A stretch of DNA of 10,925 nucleotides from DASTCC01 sp035711465 (GTDB lineage Bacteria > Acidobacteriota > Vicinamibacteria > Vicinamibacterales > SCN-69-37), in assembly GCA_035711465.1 (NCBI GenBank), contig DASTCC010000328.1, positions 1 through 10,925 on the forward strand, written 5' to 3'. Numbering within the stretch: position 1 is the first letter of the stretch; each line of letters opens with the position of its first letter. The translations under genes were made by a program, and so were the position numbers. The notes under the pieces are model-generated. The model saw only the letters and a list, made by a program, of their open reading frames with translations, searched no databases and was not told where the DNA came from. Below are positions 10,655 through 10,925 of this stretch, one piece after another.

Positions 10655-10925
10655 AAGATCGGCAGCGCCGCGATGCGGCGCTCGATCTCGTCGAGCATGC
10701 GCGTGTACTCCGGCGAGCGGACGCCGCGATAGCGCTGCCTGAAATCGGCTTCCGACATGTTCTCGGGCAGGCCGTTGACGGCGGGCATCATGTCGCTCTC
10801 GGCGAAGCCGGCCTCGATTCTCGCCTGCAGGCCGCGGGCGTTCGGCTCGGTGGCGGTCGCGCGCAGGCCGAACGTCGTGCCGGCGCGATCGGCGGCGAGG
10901 TCGGCGAACGAAAAGCCGCTGCCCC
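10645..10925 (-). CDS. Unrecognised protein, C-terminal 92 residues only
   Basis: An open frame enters from the right edge on the minus strand and stops at 10647-10645. The visible part reads GSGFSFADLAADRAGTTFGL, then a charged stretch, NGLPENMSEADFRQRY, and a helical end YTRMLDEIERRIAALPIFQR. Codon use, with G/C-rich third positions, and a clean frame across 92 codons support a real gene. I do not recognise the family; GFSFADLAADRAG looks like a conserved motif, and the two Met-Met and LPE segments may be part of an active or binding site. No membrane segment is visible. The gene converges on the chelatase and overlaps its last codons. Confidence 0.7.
   Translation of the reverse strand, partial: GSGFSFADLAADRAGTTFGLRATATEPNARGLQARIEAGFAESDMMPAVNGLPENMSEADFRQRYRGVRSPEYTRMLDEIERRIAALPIFQR

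Overview
The window is very GC-rich (about two thirds G+C by eye) and carries nine protein-coding genes or gene remnants, plus one short relic of a tenth. An Oar-like TonB-dependent receptor with an N-terminal carboxypeptidase-regulatory-like domain, a DUF2585 membrane protein, a Hanks-type kinase and a hybrid histidine kinase with a CHASE8-like sensor suggest a Gram-negative soil-type bacterium. Acidobacteriota, perhaps class Vicinamibacteria, is the best guess; this is inference from style, as no rRNA or marker gene is present.

Layout. 1-1336 (minus): an ABC-F ribosome-associated ATPase, cut by the window edge inside its second signature motif. 1337-1566: a divergent gap with a perfect heptamer repeat array and hairpins. 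1567-4336 (plus): a small membrane protein with a Cys/His zinc-ribbon-like motif, a CsbD-like stress protein behind a structured leader, and a hybrid histidine kinase whose start codon lies in a hairpin and overlaps the stop of a possible 23-codon leader ORF. 4337-4387: a short convergent gap filled by a second heptamer array. 4388-4969 (minus): a DUF2585 protein with a problematic start. 5118-7685 (plus): a full-length Oar-like receptor. 7686-7840: the C-terminal relic of a glyoxalase/VOC gene, a third heptamer array and a likely promoter. 7841-9016 (plus): a Hanks-type protein kinase fused to a C-terminal BRCT domain. 9017-9235: a fourth heptamer array and a promoter flanked by two Fur-box-like inverted repeats. 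9236-9703 (plus): a 155-residue protein that looks like a TonB receptor with its plug and nearly all its barrel deleted. 9722-10654 (plus): an exported, internally duplicated CbiX/SirB-type chelatase. 10645-10925 (minus): the C-terminus of an unrecognised protein, whose stop codon shares a 10-bp palindrome with the chelatase stop.

The most interesting points are the kinase-BRCT fusion, the apparently metal-regulated pair of receptor remnant and exported chelatase, and four heptamer-period arrays of unrelated unit sequence, each in a different intergenic gap. No tRNA, rRNA, CRISPR array, transposase or integrase was seen.
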